From DATARH01 sp035550515 (GTDB lineage Bacteria > Pseudomonadota > Alphaproteobacteria > ATCC43930 > CGMCC-115725): a DNA stretch of 64,000 nt. Positions 61,371 through 64,000 of the stretch are shown here, piece after piece. The DNA lies in NCBI GenBank assembly GCA_035550515.1, contig DASZOZ010000020.1:19120-83119 (forward strand). The letters run 5' to 3'. A model generated the notes under the pieces. The model was not told where the DNA came from, did no database searches, and saw nothing but the letters and a program-made list of their open reading frames with translations. The stretch's first letter is position 1, and each line of letters begins with the position of its first letter. The position numbers and the translations under genes are program-made.

Positions 61371-62309
61371 TTAACCGGCCGCACGCAGCTTGCGCCGCGC
61401 CGGGCGCTTTGGCGCCAGCGCCAGGCGGCCTTCGTCGGCCATCTCCTCGACCATCGCGCGCAGCGAGCGGGCGACGGCTTCGCGGGCGAGCGAGGCGTTG
61501 CGGCTGGCGCGCACGCCCACCGCCAGCGTGCGGAACACCCCGGTCTCGGTGATGCGGTGCACTTCCAGGAGGCCGCGCGCCGCCTCGCGCGACGCCGAGG
61601 ACAGCGGCAGCACTGTCGCACCAGCGCCCTGCGCCACCATCAGCCGGATGGTCTCGTGGTCGTTGAGCTCGGTCTGGACGTTGAGCTCGATCTCGTGCCC
61701 GGCAAGCAGCGCGTCCATCGCCGCGCGCAGCCCGTCGCCGAGGATCAGCGGCGTGCGGCGCAGTTCATCCCTGCCGACAATGCCTGAACGCAGCCCGGGC
61801 CGGGTCACCAAGACCATTTCCTCTTGCGCGAGGCGGGTGGATTGGACAAGCCGGCTGCGCGACAATTCCGACAGCAGCGCGATGTCGACCCGGCCATCGA
61901 TGACGAATTCCTCGAGCCGCACCATGCCGGCATGCATGACCTTGAGCTCGATCATCGGATAGTCGCGGCGCATCCGCGCGAACAGGTCCGGCACCAGCAC
62001 CGGGCACAGCGTCGGGGTGATCCCGAGGATGATCTTGCCCGAGGGGTGTGCGTCCTGGGCGCGGATCTCGTCGCCGGTGCGCTCGATGTCGCGCAGGATG
62101 CGGGTGGCGCCGTCGAGCAGCTTCTGCCCGGCCTCGGTCAGCCGCACGCCGCGATTGGCGCGGGTGAACAGCGCGACGCTGAGCTCGTCCTCGAGCCGCT
62201 GCACATGCCGGGTCAGCGCTGGCTGCGCGACATGCAGATGCGCCGCGGCGCGGGTGATGCTGCCCAGCTCGGCGATGCGGACAAAATAATGCAGGCTGCG
62301 CAACTCCAT
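61371..62309 (-). CDS. LysR-family transcriptional regulator
   Basis: 312 aa. Winged helix-turn-helix at residues 1-60 (MELRSLHYFVRIAELGSITR, AAAHLHVAQPALTRHVQRLE) and an inducer-binding domain (about 92-295) with GKIILGITPTLCPVLVPDL and LILGDGLRAAMDALLAGHE. It is divergent from the LLM 2 gene, with a perfect palindrome between them (62386-62409), the normal layout of a LysR regulator and its target. It may also control the LLM 1/cupin run downstream on its own strand. The C-terminal tail is rich in Arg and Lys. Confidence 0.93.
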   Translation of the reverse strand: MELRSLHYFVRIAELGSITRAAAHLHVAQPALTRHVQRLEDELSVALFTRANRGVRLTEAGQKLLDGATRILRDIERTGDEIRAQDAHPSGKIILGITPTLCPVLVPDLFARMRRDYPMIELKVMHAGMVRLEEFVIDGRVDIALLSELSRSRLVQSTRLAQEEMVLVTRPGLRSGIVGRDELRRTPLILGDGLRAAMDALLAGHEIELNVQTELNDHETIRLMVAQGAGATVLPLSSASREAARGLLEVHRITETGVFRTLAVGVRASRNASLAREAVARSLRAMVEEMADEGRLALAPKRPARRKLRAAG

Positions 62310-62385
62310 CGCGGCACCCTTTTGACAGCGCCAAGGTGTTCGGCGTCCAGCATACAACCTGTCATGCCTTCCCGGTATGGGGCGG

Positions 62386-62409
62386 ATCAAACAACAGTAT
62401 TTGTTTGAT
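62386..62409. promoter_or_regulatory. Palindromic LysR-type operator candidate
   Basis: ATCAAACAA (62386-62394) and TTGTTTGAT (62401-62409) are perfect 9-bp inverted arms around CAGTAT, 76 bp upstream of the LysR start. TTGTTT at 62401 is followed after 17 bp by TAGGGT, a possible -35/-10 pair reading toward the LLM 2 gene, so a bound regulator would touch the -35 box, as activators of this family often do. Confidence 0.65.
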
Positions 62410-62452
62410 GACGGAGCCGGGCCTAGGGTTGTCACTGCGGCTCCTCGCCGGC

Positions 62453-62540
62453 GTTGCGAGGAACTGCAGGCGACGTAGCAATCTCTCGGCAGAGGGCCAA
62501 GGCGGCAGGAGATTGCCTCGCTGCGCTCGCAATGACGACG
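62453..62540. repeat. Interspersed palindromic repeat in the LLM 2 leader
   Basis: Imperfect inverted arms: GTTGCGAGGAACTGC to GTAGCAATCTCT (62453-62486) and GGAGATTGCCTCGCTGCGCT with CGCAATGAC (62508-62535). The second arm is a well-formed copy of a unit common in alphaproteobacterial genomes; a degenerate copy lies at 7075-7104. It occupies the region between the operator and the LLM 2 start, inside the expected 5' leader. Confidence 0.75.
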
Positions 62541-62558
62541 AACCAGAGGACAAAGGCC

Positions 62559-63590
62559 ATGGAGTTCGGCTGGTACCACGAGTTTCACCGGCAGGTGCCG
62601 GGTCAATCCGACGCCGACGCCTTCGCGCAAGGTTTCGAACAGGTCGAGCTGTCGGACGAATGGGGGCTCGACGTGTTCTGGCTCGCCGAAATCCACCAGC
62701 AGGCGCGGCGCTCGGTGCTCAGCGCGCCGATGAACATCGCCGGCCAGATCGCCGCGCGCACCAAGCGCATCAAGATCGGCACCGCGGTGCATGTGCTGCC
62801 GTTGACCCATCCGCTGCGCCTCGCGGAGGAGACCGCGACGGTCGACCAGGTGAGCCGCGGGCGGTTCATCCTCGGCGCCGGGCGCAGCGGCAACCCGCGC
62901 GGCTATGCCGCCTACGGCGTCCCCTATGCGGAGAGCCGCGAGCGGTTCTACGAGACGCTCGACATCCTCAAAACGGCATGGACCAACGAGACCTTCTCGT
63001 ATGCCGGCAAATATCACAGCTTTGACGGGGCAAAGGCGGTGCCGCGGCCCTACCAGCAGCCGCACCCGCCGATCCGCATCGCCGGCGCCAGCGAGGACAC
63101 CTTCCCGACCCTCGGGCGGCTGGGCTACCCGCTGTTCGTCTCGGTGCGCAGCGGCTCGCTGGTCGGTCTCAAACCCGATCTCAAAGCCTATCGCGACGCC
63201 TGGGCGGAAGCCGGCAACCCGGGCAAGCCGGAAGTCTATCTGCGCCTGTCGATGCATTGCGGCGAGACCGACAAGGAAGCCCGCGAGGAAGGCGAGCCGA
63301 GCATCATGGCGGGCTACAAATCGCTGATCGACCGGCTCGAAGGCTCGCCCAACGCGCGCCGCCGCGCCGAGGTCGAGGAGGTGAAGCGGGCGACCTACGA
63401 CGACGTGATCCGCGACAAGGTCATCGTCGGCGACCCGGATACGGTGGTCGACCGGCTGAAGGAGCTGGAAAACGAGCTCGGCATCGACGGCATCCTGTTC
63501 GAGCTGAATTTCGGCGCGGCGATCCCGGCCGAGCTGATGATGCGCTCGCTCAAGCTGATCTGCCGCGACGTGATGCCGAAATTCGGCTGA
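62559..63590 (+). CDS. LLM class flavin-dependent oxidoreductase 2
   Basis: 343 aa from the ATG at 62559, preceded by AGAGGA. MEFGWYHEFHRQVPGQ, GLDVFWLAEIHQQARRSVLS, AARTKRIKIGTAVHVLPLTH, DQVSRGRFILGAGRSGNPRG, and YAGKYHSFDGAKAVPRPYQQ are the usual LLM blocks. It is not a close copy of LLM 1 (the N-terminal halves differ throughout). The upstream palindrome and divergent LysR gene indicate inducer control. Likely an FMN-dependent monooxygenase in degradation of an organic compound. Confidence 0.9.
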   Translation: MEFGWYHEFHRQVPGQSDADAFAQGFEQVELSDEWGLDVFWLAEIHQQARRSVLSAPMNIAGQIAARTKRIKIGTAVHVLPLTHPLRLAEETATVDQVSRGRFILGAGRSGNPRGYAAYGVPYAESRERFYETLDILKTAWTNETFSYAGKYHSFDGAKAVPRPYQQPHPPIRIAGASEDTFPTLGRLGYPLFVSVRSGSLVGLKPDLKAYRDAWAEAGNPGKPEVYLRLSMHCGETDKEAREEGEPSIMAGYKSLIDRLEGSPNARRRAEVEEVKRATYDDVIRDKVIVGDPDTVVDRLKELENELGIDGILFELNFGAAIPAELMMRSLKLICRDVMPKFG

Positions 63591-63683
63591 CCGCGCGGCG
63601 CGGCGGGTTTGCGCCGCGGCCACGCGTTATGCGAGCATCGCACCCGAAACCGCCGCCAGGCGGCAAAGACGGGGAGGGGTGCG

Positions 63684-64000
63684 ATGCGATCGCTGTCGTT
63701 GATGCTGATGAGCGGGGCGATCCTGTTGGCGGGGCTGATCCAGCCGGCGCCGGCGCAAACGCCGCCGCCGACCAATGACGCGGTCTACAAGGTCACCTAT
63801 TTCGAGGTGACGGCGAAAAGCTCGCGCAAGGCGTCGAGCCTGCTCCGCCAGTTCGCCGCGGCGACGCGCAAGGAAGACGGCAATACCGAGCTGACGGTGC
63901 TGCACGAGCTGGCCCGGCCGGGCCGTTTCGCGATCGTCGAGGCGTGGAAGAACAAGGCTGCGCTCGACGCGCACGAGGCGGCGATGAAGGCGCTCGGCGA
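63684..64000 (+). CDS. Secreted ABM-like monooxygenase domain protein (3' partial)
   Basis: The ATG at 63684 has GGGGAGGGG upstream. Residues 1-24 form a signal peptide (LSLMLMSGAILLAGLIQPAP, cleavage near AQT). After a PPP linker the sequence VYKVTYFEVTAKSSRKASSL and TVLHELARPGRFAIVEAWKN, then LDAHEAAMKAL, matches the antibiotic biosynthesis monooxygenase (ABM) ferredoxin-like fold in order and spacing. It is therefore a periplasmic ABM protein, which is unusual as most are cytoplasmic. Cut by the window end after about 105 residues. Confidence 0.8.
   Translation, partial: MRSLSLMLMSGAILLAGLIQPAPAQTPPPTNDAVYKVTYFEVTAKSSRKASSLLRQFAAATRKEDGNTELTVLHELARPGRFAIVEAWKNKAALDAHEAAMKALG

Overview
The window is a gene-dense piece of chromosome from a high-GC alphaproteobacterium, possibly related to Rhodospirillales or similar soil and water lineages; genus cannot be told from this stretch. 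The lineage call rests on the very large NAD-dependent glutamate dehydrogenase (about 1,600 aa), the short zinc-free form of ribosomal protein L36, the HslV N-terminal extension typical of alphaproteobacteria, the tesA/ybbA/ybbP neighbourhood, and the many LLM, Rieske and acyl-CoA dehydrogenase type catabolic enzymes. I see no phage, insertion sequence, rRNA, tRNA or CRISPR array. The first gene (enolase superfamily) and the last (ABM-like secreted protein) are cut by the window edges.

Layout. 1-5.4 kb: an enolase-superfamily sugar-acid dehydratase, a 2OG-Fe(II) oxygenase, a HAD dehalogenase, a transglutaminase-like protein, the aminotransferase AlaC, a VapBC toxin-antitoxin pair and rpmJ with a clear promoter. 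5.5-9.8 kb: the glycolate oxidase operon glcDEF. 9.7-15.5 kb (minus strand): a VTT/TVP38 membrane protein and a polyprenol-phosphate sugar transferase that overlap, a Rieske oxygenase, and two tandem paralogous MFS transporters, each with its own terminator. 15.8-25.4 kb: Bax-inhibitor-like YccA, the ybbAP ABC system divergent from tesA, a FIST protein, thpR, an EVE protein, acs and ppa. 25.4-36 kb: gdh, a small DUF2188-like protein, pgm-glgC for glycogen precursor synthesis, and hslVU.

36.2-46.4 kb is the most unusual part: a methyltransferase and a GT4 glycosyltransferase, then an atypical response regulator, a type I ABC exporter with a catalytically dead C39-like domain, its HlyD adaptor and a 1,172-residue Sel1-repeat protein with a long Pro/Ser/Asp-rich linker and a duplicated basic motif. 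The last three genes overlap (38 bp and 1 bp) and probably form one operon under the regulator. This is the best candidate for an undescribed system.

46.4-64 kb: catabolic and housekeeping genes: a Rieske ferredoxin with an amidohydrolase, an orphan branched-chain-type binding protein, an isobutyryl-CoA dehydrogenase-like enzyme, rmuC, a persulfide dioxygenase-rhodanese fusion, hemB followed at once by a ParDE-type toxin-antitoxin pair whose toxin carries a perfect 24-bp tandem duplication, recQ, and a cluster of flavin-dependent enzymes (DszC/HsaA-type monooxygenase, two LLM oxidoreductases, a cupin) with a LysR regulator and a perfect palindromic operator candidate at 62386-62409. Two families of short palindromic repeats recur in intergenic spaces.
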